Source: Talpa occidentalis
Lineage: Eukaryota > Chordata > Mammalia > Eulipotyphla > Talpidae
Direction: 5' to 3'
Assembly: GCF_014898055.3 (NCBI RefSeq)
Contig: NW_023605083.1
Location: 61,234,228 to 61,298,227, forward strand
DNA: 64,000 nucleotides
Under the pieces are notes generated by a model. The model saw only the letters and a list, made by a program, of their open reading frames with translations. It was not told the origin of the DNA and did not search any database. Of the stretch, positions 23,261 through 35,570 are shown in pieces (position 1 is the first letter of the stretch; every line of letters starts with the position of its first letter). The translations under genes were made by a program, and so were the position numbers.

Positions 23261-24499
23261 AAGAGCTATTTATGGGACAAAAACAAATCTAAGTAGATAC
23301 CACCCATTAATCTTACTATTTACTGTAAATAGGGGACATGATGCCAGTCTTTGATTTTTCCAAACAGAATATTCTGGGGCAACTTAAATACACCTATGAA
23401 GTCAGAGGTTTAAAAAGCGTTTCCTTAAAAGAGCCAATTTAGTGAGTTAGTGAAATTTTCTTTCCTTCCAGGCCTTACATTCATTTAGTTTCCAACATAA
23501 TTACATAGCCCAAATAGGTGATAATAACACTTTGAGGTTCAAAATGTAAAAGGAAAGGCTGACCTTGCCAGCTTAATCCTCAGGGGGCAGACTTTTCATG
23601 GTTTAATGTGTCCCCCTGAGGTCACTAGAACTGTTAATTATTTGAATCTTTTCACTATGGCTTTCCTAGAAAATACAACTGTCCATAAGTTTCTATTAAG
23701 ACTAATGAGGAAGGATGTGTCTGCCCTACTTCTTTTCACAAGGTGCAAATGGCATCCTGAGATCACTGGCTGGTCATTCCACTTGGAGTTATGCTACCTC
23801 ATCTAGACTTTGGACTCTGGCACCCCTTAAATTTGACCTTGTCTCAGAATCTCGACAAGAAAGGAAGGGGAATGAACTCATCCTACAGCCAGATCTTCTG
23901 CAATGGGTTTTTCACCTTATCTCATATTAGTCTTCACAAAATTTCTCACAAGCAATTATGTCACCATTTTACAGATGAGGAGAGAAAGGTTCAAAGAGTA
24001 CTTTTCCCCAGAGCTTGCAGCTATAAATTAGGCAGGACCATCCCCAGAAGCATGTCTAGCCCAATGCTTTCCATGGCACCGGATGATCCCCACCAGCTCT
24101 CTGAGCAGATAGGCACTGGACATGGTGCTGAGGTCAAGAAATAGGAGCTGTCACTAGTAATAATGCACAGTGGCAGTATTTCTATTACGTACGCCATCAC
24201 CACATTTATGCCAGCATTTACCTGTCTTTTCCAGAGAATAATTATTTGTATTGTCTTTTTTTTTTTTAAAAAATTAATTATGAATGTTCATCTGGGAGTT
24301 GTCAAAGTCAATTCTGCTCTTCCCCAATGGTGGCCAGAAAAGCCCTGTGCCTCTGGCCACCAAGTAACTTTTGTGAATTTGAACAGAGCTGGAAAAATCC
24401 TGGTAGGTCTGGGACACTCAGGGATATGGCACCTCCTGTGAGTCTCATGGCTCAGTGATTAGCTTTTGTTCTGCTGAAAGACCATTCTACCATCTTACT

Positions 24500-25045
24500 A
24501 ATATGCCATGGAGGCTGCTCCTGACATGACTCCCCACTGTTCCCCCTCCTGGTACTCATGCCTCCTCATAGTCCCCTCCCTTTGCATGTGGGCTGGCACT
24601 AGTGACTTGCTTCTAATGAATGGAATATGACAAAGTGGTAGGATGTCCTTTCTGTGTGACTCAGCTATAAGAGACTGTGACTTTTGCCTTGCTAGAGGTC
24701 CCTCTTGCTCCTCCTTCAGCTTTCTTGAATGGAGAAAACTAGAGAGGCCCAAGTGACTAGGATCAGAGGGTGCCCCTCAGCCAACAGCCAGCAAGGATCT
24801 AAGGCCATCAGTCCTCCAGCCCCAGGGGAACTGCATCCTGCCCCAAGCCACACAAATACACCTACAATGAGCACACATCCCAAGCCAACACCTTAAATGT
24901 AGCCAGCAGGAAACTCTGACAAGGGCAACCCAGCTAAGCCCTGCCTGGGCTCTCAACCCACAGAAACTGTGAGCTAATAGAGCTGAACTTTAAACCACCA
25001 AAATTTGGAGTAATTGGCTCCCAGCAATCAATAGTGAATACCTCT
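24500..25045 (+). mobile_element. MLT1-type MaLR LTR
   Basis: It contains 'ggctggcactagtgacttgc', 'caacagccagcaaggatct', 'aacccacagaaactgtgagc' and 'taattggctcccagcaatca', the ordered landmarks of MLT1 LTRs. Ends are approximate. It is an old solo LTR with no internal sequence attached. Confidence 0.8.
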
Positions 25046-25225
25046 GCCCACTATGGAATATTGTCAGGGAGAAAGGCCTAGTCCCATTATGACTTAAACT
25101 GAAAACTCCCCGTATTTGAGGGATGATTTTTTGGGAATGATGCATGGGGCTAAGATGCATTTACAATCAAACCTGTAACATCAATTTTGTTGTCATAATT
25201 AAAACACTTGCAGTACAGAACTCAC

Positions 25226-25324
25226 AAACTGTATTGTCTTGTTAACTTCCTCACTCGGGGAGGCTTGATTTCTGGCTTTTCCACCACTGGCTGGGCAGTT
25301 TCCACACGTATAGGAATCGGACTT
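25226..25324 (-). CDS. EPB41L4B: EPB41L4B long-form exon (RSPIPIRVETAQ...LTRQYS)
   Basis: A 99-nt exon with acceptor ctgtgtctctag and donor TTT|gtgagt. The first base completes Arg, followed by SPIPIRVETAQPVVEKPEIK and PPRVRKLTRQYS, leaving TT of a split Phe. The motif R-K-L-T-R-Q-Y-S-F is a basic Ser/Thr kinase-type site; Lulu proteins are reported to be regulated by aPKC, but which residue is used cannot be read from sequence. It is among the best conserved parts of the tail by comparison with remembered human sequence. Confidence 0.92.
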
Positions 25325-26209
25325 CTAGAGACACAGCCCAAAACAGAACAACACACAAGAAAAGGTTTATGGTCTTATTTTTTTGGCTGGCTACAGTGAT
25401 TGTTTTCTCAGTTAATTTGTAGTTTAATAACATTAATAAATGCAGTTTTAAAAAATACCACAGAAAATTCAAAGTCATAAAACTAATCATAGAGAAGAAA
25501 ATCTAGCAAGAAGGGAGCTGACGATAATTGGGGCAGCACATAGAATTTCCCCGCCAATCTCCCCCACCCCCAGTATCAGGGTTTGGTTCATAATCAGGCT
25601 TTGCTAGTAAAATTAGTGAGGAGACACCCATGGATAATACATTTCTAAATTCAAGTAATCTGGAATCTATGTTATTTGAAACAGAGCACAGGAAAACGTA
25701 TATTTAAAGACAAAGAACAATAGAGCATTTAATATGGCTGATGCGTAATCAGAAGACCTTTAAGACTTGCTCCAATATATCTTAATTATATATATGTACA
25801 TATATATGTATATATGTGAACATTAAGCTTCACAAAATGGTGATTTGAAAGAAAAGCTTCCATACATGTTGCAGTGGTCATTACTAATTTCATTTCAAAA
25901 ATCATAGAGTATCTTCCTGCACCAAAAAGCATCAAAACAAGTTGAGGTTCTCCACAAGGGACCTGTGGCAAGTCAGTCAGCACTTGGAGGTCTCCATTTT
26001 TCCTTTCACTCAGTGCCTGACACGGTGAGGCATATGTGGCCAGAGCCTAATATGTTTGTTGAACAAACACATGAATGAACAAATAAGCGATCATGGCCCT
26101 TGCTTTCTAGGTACGTGATTTCCTCGAGCTGGGACCCCAGAGTCCACAGAACACAACTCCTGCAAGAGTCCACTGTCTCTGGGGAAGAACAAAATGTTCT
26201 GAGATAGAT

Positions 26210-26960
26210 GGTTGCTTTCTGGGAAGCTTCTAGGAGGAGCCTACACTTAAGCAGAGGGAGGGAAGACTTCCGAGGTAGGAGACAAAGCAGAGAGCTGACA
26301 GAATGCAAGGGGCTGGAAGCACAGACAGGCGAGGACCCAGCAGAGGAGTGAAGGATTGGGACAAGAGGGGAGCAGAGGGGGCAGGTCACCAGGGCCTCAG
26401 GCTGAGGAGTGCACCTGAAGCAATGGCAGTCACTAGAGGTTTTAGGTGAAAGAGTGGTGTAGTCAGACTTGCATTTTACAAGGGTCCTCAGAAGAACAAA
26501 GAGGATGCTGGGCAAGAGCATCTTAGAAGACTAGCTAGTGGACCTCGCCGGTGGCACAGCGGTTGAGCGCTGGGTTGTGAAGCTGCCCGCAGCCTCTGCA
26601 GCACCGGTTCGATCCCTGGCCGTCGGGCGAGGGTCCTGTATGGCGCACAGACCTCTCCTGCCGCCCACTGCTCCCCTCAGCAGTGTACTTTGTCAGTCTG
26701 CCTGTTCTGCTCCCTGCTCTGGCTCTGGTGAATTCTCTCACCCTCCCATGCTTCTGACTGTACCCAGTGCTTGTATAAATAAATAAATAAATCTTAAAAA
26801 AAAAAAAAAGAAGACTAGCTAGTGGTAGTCCTCCAGGAAGAGAAGTAGGGAGGACTCGAGTAGGCTGGGATTACTGTGACGAGGAGGAGAGGATGGATGT
26901 GGAGATAATCTGAAAGTCAAACTGGCAGGACCTGGCAGTCAATTAGATGAGGGGTGAAAT
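26210..26960 (+). mobile_element. L2-like relic, interrupted by a SINE
   Basis: The order 'aagcagagggagggaagact', 'aatgcaaggggctggaagca', 'gagtggtgtagtcagacttg' and later 'aggagaggatggatgtggag' is typical of L2 3' regions. The SINE at 26539-26808 inserted inside it. Confidence 0.5.
26539..26808 (+). mobile_element. tRNA-derived SINE, younger subfamily, perfect 17-bp target duplication
   Basis: Flanked by agaagactagctagtgg at 26525-26541 and 26809-26825, identical copies. Head GGACCTCGCCGGTGGCACAG, intact box B CGGTTCGATCCC, younger tail block, (AATA)n and a poly(A). The perfect duplication implies a fairly recent insertion into L2-derived sequence. Confidence 0.95.
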
Positions 26961-28006
26961 AGGAGAAAGTCAAGAATTTCTGGGGTCAGGCCTGGATAAC
27001 AGGCAAATAATAGCCCATTACCCAAGACTGGTAAACAGATGAAGAGATTGTGGGTTAGGGTGGGAAAAGGTGAATTAAGATTTTGAAAGTCCAGGAGGCA
27101 GTTGGCTATGTATCTCTGGAGTAAGACAAATTGATACCAAGGACATGGATAGGGAATCATTAGGTGACACAGAGAAATGTTTTATTTTTGGTGTCAAGTA
27201 TAAGAATTCCCCAGGGCAATGGTTCCTGGATCACCTGAGGTACTTGCTGATATTCTGGTCCTCGTATCCACTGCCCCGGCCCCCAAAGGATCCGAAAGAT
27301 TTGAAATAGGACCCAAGAGTCTCCACTTTTAACAAGAGACTAGTGCAATTATCCTTGGGTACATTTTAGGAAAAGGTACTTTCAGAAGATCCAGCCAGTG
27401 TTAGTGGACCAGCCAGGTGGCATTAGGTGGCCATGGTCTATAGGTTGTTCCTCAGTTGGGCCCAGAGGAGAAGAGTTTCTATTCTCTGTGGGATCAGGAG
27501 AGGAAAGTTTTCCTCTGGGTTTGAGGTGGTGGTGGTCTGGGAGCTTTAAAAGACACAGGTGGTTCTAGTGCCATTAAGGGTTCAGGATGAGGGGCACCCA
27601 AATAGACCAAGGGAACAAATGAGTTGCTGAGCTGGGGCAGGGAACAGAGGCCAGGTGGAAGGGCCTCTCGTGTTCTGTGAAGGAGTCTCCCTCCATTCTG
27701 AGAGCAAAGCGGAGCCTTTGAAGGACTTCAAGCATGGGAATGACAAGCCAGGTCTATATACTTGAGAAGCAACTCAAAGTGATTTCTTTGTTAGTACAGC
27801 AGGTAAATAGTAAAACAGTACAAACAGCATCGTTGAGGCCTAAAGGAAGTTATTTAGGCCAGTCTTTTTCTAGCTCTTCAAGCTCCCATTCTCTCAGGTT
27901 TCTTTTCCCTCTGACTTGTTAACAAATGCCTCATGAGCAATGTTTCAAAGAGAATGTTGGTGATACAGAGAGTATTGTTTCCTCATTCAAGCAAGAAGCA
28001 ACAGAC

Positions 28007-28074
28007 CTTACATTAGTGTCCTGAAGACTGGATTTCTTATTGATATTTACAAACGTTGACTCCTCTTTTCCAAC
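28007..28074 (-). CDS. EPB41L4B: EPB41L4B long-form exon (VGKEESTFVNINKKSSLQ)
   Basis: A 68-nt exon with a good acceptor (cctgttttcttcaacag). It codes for VGKEESTFVNINKKSSLQDT, then NV, leaving AG of a split Arg. The frame requires the donor AAG|gtctgt, which is weak. Five bases upstream is a better-looking donor, AAT|gtaagg, but that choice would frameshift the next exon. The NINKKSSLQD stretch matches human EPB41L4B as I recall it. Confidence 0.88.
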
Positions 28075-31000
28075 CTGTTGAAGAAAACAGGCAGGTTTGT
28101 CAAAACTGAATGTTTCGGCATACACAAATCTCACATCTCTGACATTCAAAGGGGTATAGAAATGTGAAGGGGGCTTATCAAAGAGGTAGTTCATCAGTGA
28201 ATAACCAAGTCTCTCTGGTATTTATATAAATTAACAAAAAATATTTTCTTGAGTCATTCTCATCATGGGGATCAAGACTTCATCATTCAGACACAGTCAA
28301 TTCTTGCATTCATTCTTTTACTGAGTACCCGCTACGTGCCAGCTCACACTTAAATGAGAAAGGGATGGTGTGGGAAAAGTCAAACCCCTACTTTAATCCT
28401 TCCTTCACATTTTAGATCAGGAATAATAATCGGCTCTATGCTCATATGGCATAGTTTACAAAGGAATTCTGAGTCTGTCCGTTCATCTCACTGTTACCAG
28501 GCTGGGAGGAATTACATAATAGGATTTTGAGAGAAGCCTTGTCCGCCTCCCTCATGAGTCTCACAAAGAATGGAGGGGGAGAAATGGACACCCACTCAGC
28601 CAGCCTGGAGGCCAACGGGAGAGACAGCAGCCTCAGTCCTCACACGCTCATCACAATGGACAGAGCTTGGCCTGATACACTCTGAGCTAAGCTTGCCAGG
28701 CTACTAGCTCAGAGGGCATTGCATTATTAGCCCACCGGGCCTATGTATGGATACAGCCCTGTTTCCTGATCAAGGCCTTTTTAAGAGGCAGCAACAGATA
28801 ATACCGTTGTCCTGTCTGATTTCTGCTTCTTTCCTCTGCACCCTTCCTCTGCCCTGGTGCCAGCTGGGAATTAACACTTACACCCTGAGCAGTGTGATCT
28901 GATAACTGCCCCCATCCTCTATCACAATTGCTCACACTCTAAACAGGGCCTCTCCAAGCATGTCCCTGTGTTCCCATGAACAAGGCCTGCAGATGGCAGT
29001 GGAAGTCACTTTACAAAGAGGCCTGTGGCTGAGTAGGTGTGAAACAAAGGAATCTGGTTGCTTTCCTGCAGGACTTCTCAGAGCCTCTACAATGCTAAAG
29101 CACAGGTGACAGGGAGATCAGTGTGCAGCACTTCTACAATGACCCAGGAGCATCCTCCGGGGCTAGCGCTGTGATAACATCTAGGGGAACACCGCTCTGC
29201 AACCACTAATGTCACACTTGCCCACTTCTCCTTTCCTGCCTCTGCACATGTGCACTATGTCTGCTCGACCAGGACATTTTCTTGTATTCTTACCTATTTC
29301 TCATCTCTTCCCTACATTTTACAAAGTGAAATATTTCTCTCCTTACATTCCTTCAGTGGCCCAGAAACTCGGGGGTCCTCCCAAGCTGACACATGCAACA
29401 TGGGGCCACAGGGACATGACAGAACTTTCTAAACGCAGGTGACAAGTGAAATACATGTTGGCTTTGTTTGTTCGTTGGTGGTATAATAAATAGCACACGT
29501 TACAACAATGAAGGCAGAATCAACAAAGAGATGGGTGGCAGGGGACTCTGATAACACTGAGTTTGTGGTAAGAGGGGAAGCTGCCCTCTGCAGTAAGCAC
29601 TGCCATGGTTCAGTGGTGCCCATCATCTACCCACCCATGCCCCCAACACTGTCATCACATCACATCTGTGATCATGAGGTGATTATCACCACAGTGACAA
29701 AATGTGCTGTGTCAGGGGCTTTATAGAGACTGTACCACCTAATCTCCAAGGCCACCCATGGTGGTGGAAGTCATCCTCCTTCTACACATGAGGAAGTTAT
29801 GCTCAGAGAGATTAAGAAGCTGAAGATGACGTAGCTGGTAAATGGAGATCACGATTAAAACCCAGACAATCTGACTTCGAAGCTTGCCTTCTCTACCTCA
29901 CTGCTTGATGTTTATATCACGACGCCAAAATGGGAGAAATGTAACCTTTCTCTCACCAGTGTATTTTGAAAGGGTCTAAATTATTCAGATTGCACCATTC
30001 ATAAACAGAAACAATAATATAACAGATTACGGAGTATTTACTTTATTCTTGGCAACCTAGGCATAGCTATTAGGTTCAAAAAGAATGAAGAAGATAGTTA
30101 AATGCTTTTCTAATGAAATCATGGACAAACTGCAGCTTTTTATATGATGTTTCCAAGGGAGAGATGGCAAATGGTTTTCAACTTGAGTGCCAACTTTGAT
30201 CCACTGGTGGTGTCTCCTGGAAAAACTATGCAGCAAAAGATTCTGAGGCTGCATTGAGAGTGAAAGCGTATCACAATCAACCAGTGGTATCTGTTATGAA
30301 AGCAAGTGGGAATTTATGGAAATTATTAAAGCATCATCTCTCATCTCTAAACCCTTCTCATTTCTGCTTTGCCAGCTGGCTCCTTGACAAGATCTGTCCA
30401 TAGGGGAGGCTAGTGGGGAGGGACTCGCTCTTTCTCGTCTGCTTCCTGCTCCTGTGAGTCACCCAGCCTGGCTTCTTTAGCCCCCAGCAGCAGCTGTTCC
30501 TCCTGGAGCAGCCCTTGAATCCAGCTTGCAGTTTCCACCACTTGCCCATCCAGCTCCTCCGACATCCGGGCACCCATCGCTGGTTAGAGACTAGGTTGAC
30601 ACCCTGTGGGATCTGTTCTCCAAGTTCAGAGACACAAGCACAGGTCACAGTGGCCCCTCGTCAGAAGTCGGTGTCTCTGTGGACTTCTCCCCCAAGCTTG
30701 CACATTTAATTTTTATAGCATCTTTGTTCCCTCAGATGTAGGGGTCAGAAGTGCTTCCTATAGCCACCAACTCTAGGGTGTCAGAGAACTGCCACTCAAA
30801 TTGGCCCTATCAGCTCCTCAGAAATGCAAATACATGAAAAAAAAAAAAAAGAAAGAAATGCAAATACATGAGCCCCCAAGGCTCTGCTGAATCTCAGGGA
30901 GGGGACTGTACAGTGAACTCTCAAGAACCATTGTCTTAGAGTTCTCTTTCTGTTCTTTTGGTTATTTCATTACTGACAACATACCAGTTGGTAATTCTTA

Positions 31001-31159
31001 ATGTTGAGGTCTCCGCTCACACAACAGGTGTGGCTCCTGTCTCCTGGCAGGACCCTGACTGGCAACATCTTGGGGCTGGAGTGCCTCTCCTCTGAGGCAG
31101 GGAGGGACTCATGAGCTGAACCCCCAGGAATGTGCCACTCCACCCACCTGGGCACTCAC
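28075..31159. other. Intron
   Basis: A 3.1-kb intron. It contains MIR-like sequence at about 29660-29890 ('gaggaagttatgctcagaga') and a short A-rich stretch with a direct repeat of 'gaaatgcaaatacatgag' (30821-30872). I see no SINE of the tRNA family and no coding exon. Confidence 0.5.
29660..29890 (+). mobile_element. MIR-like element
   Basis: 'ctacacatgaggaagttatg', 'ctcagagagattaagaagct' and 'taaaacccagacaatctgac' follow MIR order. Confidence 0.65.
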
Positions 31160-31273
31160 ACGGGAAGCATTCTCCAACTGGGCTTTCAAAATGTTGCACT
31201 TCACATGATCAGCCACTGGGGACGGCAAGAGTGGGGTCTGAAGAGTCTTCTCAGAAACTTTCTTCTCTTCAGC
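31160..31273 (-). CDS. EPB41L4B: EPB41L4B long-form exon (NILKAQLENASR)
   Basis: A 114-nt phase 0-0 exon, acceptor gttccttatag and donor CGT|gtgagt. It codes for AEEKKVSEKTLQTPLLPSPV then ADHVKCNILKAQLENASR. The block around K-x-NILKAQ-E is shared with the paralogue EPB41L5 and was the best family anchor. A competing GT two bases upstream (CCC|gtgtga) would shift the frame and has a poorer consensus. The segment carries several Ser/Thr residues next to Pro, suitable for proline-directed phosphorylation, but no known domain. Confidence 0.92.
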
Positions 31274-32639
31274 CTATAAGGAACCAAAGTACATGCAAGA
31301 GATCGCAAGCAAAGACAAGAGGAAACACCTACCTTGACCTTTCCCAACAATCACAACTGCAATCCTACCCCCCTCCCCACACACACTATATAGACAATTG
31401 TGTCATCAAATTCTTATATGACTGGCAGGACGTTTCCTATTTGCAAAGGACTCACAAGTATCCTCTCATTCTCTTGGAAAGCAAGGCGCAGACGTATGAG
31501 GAAGCCCCCTGGACCAGAAGGCAGGGTGAAGAGGCTCTTCCCAAGTCTTGCAACCAGAGCCGGAGCTGGGGGCAGAGCCAGGCCTCCAGGCCCCAGGTCT
31601 ACACCCCTTGCAATGCTGCGCCCTCACAATGTCACCTCTTACATACAAGGATTCAGGGGCTTGCTGAGTCGAGGAAAAGAGTGTGAAACCATCATTAATC
31701 TTGCTGAACGCGGTGGCTCTCAAGGAACAACTTGTTTCTATGTGACCTCATTACAAAGCATCTCAGACTTTAGGAATTTTGTGCATCCATCACTCTTTTT
31801 TTTTGCCATTTCCCATGTATTAAGTGAACACCTACCTATAATTCATATAATCCAGTTAAGGTGGATTACCTTGTGACTCACTGTTTTAAGCATGTCCTAA
31901 GTAATCATATCTTTGAAGTCATGGGCTTGGCGACTATTAAATTTATTCTAATACACAGTCTGATAATTATATAACTTTTAAAAAAATACCCATCCTACTC
32001 ATCCATGGATAAAACCTAAAATCATCTCTGATGGTATACACCACACTCTGTGAAATTATGTCTCCTTGTTAACCAGGCCCATTGTGGTCCTTGGCCATTC
32101 CAGTGCTAATATGGTGCTTGGCACAAAACAGATGCTCAATAAATACGTCCTTAAGAAAATGATAGTGATCTATAGTTATTATTGCAAGATACAAGTATTT
32201 AACAAGAAAGATATAAGACCCTGTGATTGCTGAAAGTTCACTTAGTGATATCAGGACGTAGGGTGTCATGTCAGTCACAAAGCACCCGGGCAAGAATAAA
32301 CTGTCCTAAAGGCTTCCAATTCTGCAAGTCCCAAAGTTAATCTCATTCCCTAATTAAAAAATTCTGTGGAGCATCTTGGTGCACATAGCAGGAGTTTTAT
32401 GAAAGCCCTGGAGGAAGCACAGGGCAATTGGCTGGTTAACATCACTTAACAAAGAAAAGAGGGATTAGAATAGTTTCCCAGTGGGACCTCCAAACACACA
32501 GCAGAGCGTTTGGTAGAACACGCAGAACTCAGCAATTTCATGTCACAGCAAGAAAAGCAGGGACCAAGACCTGGATTTAAATCTGAGCTCTTTCCCTTGC
32601 CAGCACCATTTAAAAAGCCTTAATAAGCATGATGACAAT

Positions 32640-32870
32640 GATGCTGGCGATGATGAAAAGGAAAATATTTACTGAAAATTTACTATGGGCCAGTGGCTGG
32701 CTAAGCATTCAGACACCCATCTCATTGAGTCATCTACTTTAACCTTCCCATAGGAGATAGGTACTGTCATTCTCCCCATTTTACAGATGAGAACAAAGCA
32801 GAGAGACGGTAAGTCACTTGCCCAGGGTCACACAGGAAGATCCAAGATTCACACCCAGGATGAGGGGAAA
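32640..32870 (+). mobile_element. MIR element
   Basis: It contains the MIR core and 3' words 'attttacagatgagaacaaa' and 'gtcacttgcccagggtcaca', among the best preserved of the several MIR-like stretches in the window. Confidence 0.8.
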
Positions 32871-33250
32871 CAAAAGCTAGAGTCCTTGATCACTTAGCTT
32901 TACTGCCTCCTTTCATCGCTCTGAGTCTGTTTCATTCTTTATAAGATTATTATAATGATCAAGTGAGAAAATAAGATATGAATCATATTAGGTTCTTTGG
33001 TTAGAAAGGAAAATATAACTAAAAAAGAACATCAGATCTGAGGACACTAATGATCCAAAGCCATCAAGCTGGATATAAAGAAAACTGACTCATTTAAGTG
33101 GAATCATTATTCTAAGATTTAGCATAAGCCAAAAAGCAAATGGCAATCTGTTTATTTTGAGAGGTTTCCAGTGTAAATTTAGGATAAATTATGTGTTTGT
33201 AGTGGGTATTTTCACTGGTGTGTGAAGAGTTAATTTTTAAATTATATTTC

Positions 33251-33271
33251 TTTTTTTTTTTTTTTTTTTTT
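33251..33271 (+). repeat. Poly(T) run
   Basis: A run of 21 T. It could be the complement of a retroelement A-tail, but I see no recognisable element attached. Confidence 0.95.
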
Positions 33272-34612
33272 GGAATGCTACACTGGGATATACAGGAATT
33301 AAATTGGTTTGAAAGCCCATTTGAGGTCTTTGACAATAGCTTAAGGGGATATAGTTAAACTGACAGTAATGACCGAAGAACTACTTTAAAAACCTGAACG
33401 CCACTATATAAGAAAGAATAAGAATTCAGCATTGATTTTCCCTTTGAATTTAGTAATTCCAAACTGCTTTTTGGATAACAGTCAAGCTTTCCTGTTGAAT
33501 GTGGACAAGGGAAGAGCTAATGTTCATCTCTATGAATTGACTCAAGTGAAGTCCAATACAAATTTTGGAAAATTTGAGTAGTATTATGTGAATATGTTTG
33601 CATAAAAGGAATCTTTTATGGGAGATAGGTATCTAGATTACAACCAGACCCCAATTCTAGCCCAAAAGGTGGCTCCAAGAATTCTGTGCTTTCTCTCTTT
33701 TGCATGACCATATTTGTTTTTTATGTTCCATTTGAATTGTGCAAAGATGCTTTATCATTCAATATGGAAATACAGATTTCAAAAGATACAAATGAACGAC
33801 AACTGGGCTTTAATATTATTATGGTTGGAAATAGTCCATCTGTTTGGGGATGTCATTTGAGGATAAAGAAATGATCAGATGCATTTGTAAATTGTTTATA
33901 CATTGTTTACACATTTGAAATCTAATGAGATTTAAATCCCTGTGATAATTTTGGGTACAGCTTTGGAAACAGGCAATGAAAATTTATTTTCACCACTAAA
34001 ACAAGAAAAGGAACTTATCTACCCTTAGAAGAATCAGAGGCTTCTCAGTGCTTGAGGACAGAAAAACCTTAAGGCTCATCGGTTCCCAATTGTGGTATCA
34101 GGTAAGTGTGAGGACAGCTGCAAGGAATCTTTTATTAATACTAAAGATCCCTAATGTGAAGCAATATGCTTTGCTCAGATGTTAGGACAACATCAAGGTT
34201 ACCTGACATCACTCTAGCCTACTTACATACTGATGCATTTCTTTAAGTGGAAAGAAAGGAGGGGCAGGATAGCTGGAGCTTCAGGGAAAAACTCCATAAC
34301 ACACAACTGTTTTACCTGTGCCTTAACCTTGAACCAACTTCTATCGCTGATGCTCCATCAATATTCATGGCAAGTATGAATTACATGGTTTGTGAGTTCC
34401 CTGCTGTTAAATGCTGCTTCCTTGAAATAGATTTCAGAATGTTATCAAACACCAGGTAAGCCCCGTTAGAAGCATATCCTGTGTATCATGCAGAAGAAAA
34501 GCTGAAAAGCAAGAGACTAAGAGGAAAAAGACCTATCCAGGGGGCCATGTGATGTATGGGTTGACTCCCCAGAACCTAGTGCAGACCCGCTCAATGAAGA
34601 ATTGTTGATTGA

Positions 34613-34855
34613 GGGCCTCCCCTGGTGGCACAGCGGTTGAGCGCTGGGCTGCGAAGCTGCACGCAGTCTCTGCAGCGCCGGTTCGATCCCCAGCCCCCAG
34701 CGAGGGTCCCACATGGCACGCAGACCTCTCCTGCTGCACCTGCTGCTCCCCTCAGCAGTGTGCTTCGGTCCTTCTGCCTGTTCTGCTCCCCGCTCTGGCT
34801 CTGGTGAATTCTCTCACCCTCCCGCGCTTCTGACTGTACCCAGTGCTTGTATGAA

Positions 34856-34894
<39 letters not shown>

Positions 34895-34920
34895 ACAAAT
34901 AAATAAATCTTAAAAAAAAA
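34613..34920 (+). mobile_element. tRNA-derived SINE, younger subfamily, expanded tail
   Basis: Target duplication aagaattgttgattga (34597-34612) against aagaattgttgactga, with one mismatch. Intact promoter boxes and younger tail block. The (AATA)n tail at about 34853-34908 is expanded to roughly 14 units, far longer than in the other copies here. Confidence 0.93.
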
Positions 34921-35343
34921 AGAATTGTTGACTGAATGAATGTAAGTGCCATTCTGCAGGAGGGTGGCATAGTAGAAAGGTGGGAGGTAAGGCATGGAAG
35001 GTGGGCTCCTTATTGATCAAAGAGACTTTAGGCTGCACTGCTGAGGGATTGGTAGGTGTGTGGGAGTTAGCGCAAAGCAGGATGGTCTTCTGAGAAGTCC
35101 TGGAACTGTGGGGTAGACTAGAGAACTGTGGGAGGAGGGAGAAAGCACAGCCCAGAAAAGATGTGTAACCTTGCCAGGCTCACTAGCACAGGTAAGTGGG
35201 GGGGACTTTGTAGGATAGGTCTTCCCATTTCTTCCTATTGCATCATAAAGGAGCAAAGTCAAGCATTAAAGTGAAAGAAATGACCCAAGAGTAAAGAAGA
35301 CTATTCTGTTCCTTTGAGGATTTAAAATATTAAATTATGTGTG

Positions 35344-35570
35344 CAGCAGTTCTCAACTGGGAACTTCTGCCCTTCGGGGACAATTGCCACTACCTGGAAA
35401 CAATTTTGGTTGTTGCACATGGATAAGGGTTGCTGTTGTCATCTAGTGGCTAGAAGCCAGGGGTGCTGCAAAACACCCCTACGGTGCACAGGACAACCCC
35501 TCCATCCCCCAAATACACACACAGAATCATCAGCCTAAAATGTCACTAGTGCCAAAGCTGAGAAACCCTG
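35344..35570 (+). mobile_element. MER5A (hAT-Charlie non-autonomous element)
   Basis: Begins CAGCAGTTCTCAACTGGGAA and ends GCTGAGAAACCCTG, and includes the family-typical 'catctagtggctagaagcca' and 'ggtgcacaggacaacccc'. It is nearly full length against the roughly 190-bp consensus as I remember it, with small insertions. Confidence 0.85.

Larger units (their letters stand above)
19329..25225. other. Intron rich in repeats
   Basis: A 5.9-kb intron. It contains an L1 3' end in minus orientation (19535-20125), a probable LTR (about 20150-20888), three tRNA-SINEs (21281-21556 minus, 22521-22789 plus, 22989-23260 plus), an unusual duplicated SINE junction (22899-22999) and an MLT1-type LTR (24500-25045). 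I see no coding exon. Confidence 0.65.
25325..28006. other. Intron with L2 relics and one young SINE
   Basis: A 2.7-kb intron. L2-like sequence in plus orientation spans about 26210-26960 and is interrupted by a young tRNA-SINE at 26539-26808 with a perfect 17-bp target duplication. A hAT-Charlie-like relic lies at about 27215-27370 and an (AT)-rich microsatellite at 25783-25818. Confidence 0.55.

Noticed and set aside
34591..34995. Minus-strand frame with repeated FIYL units
   Set aside because: It is the translation of the SINE tail microsatellite and body, not a protein gene.
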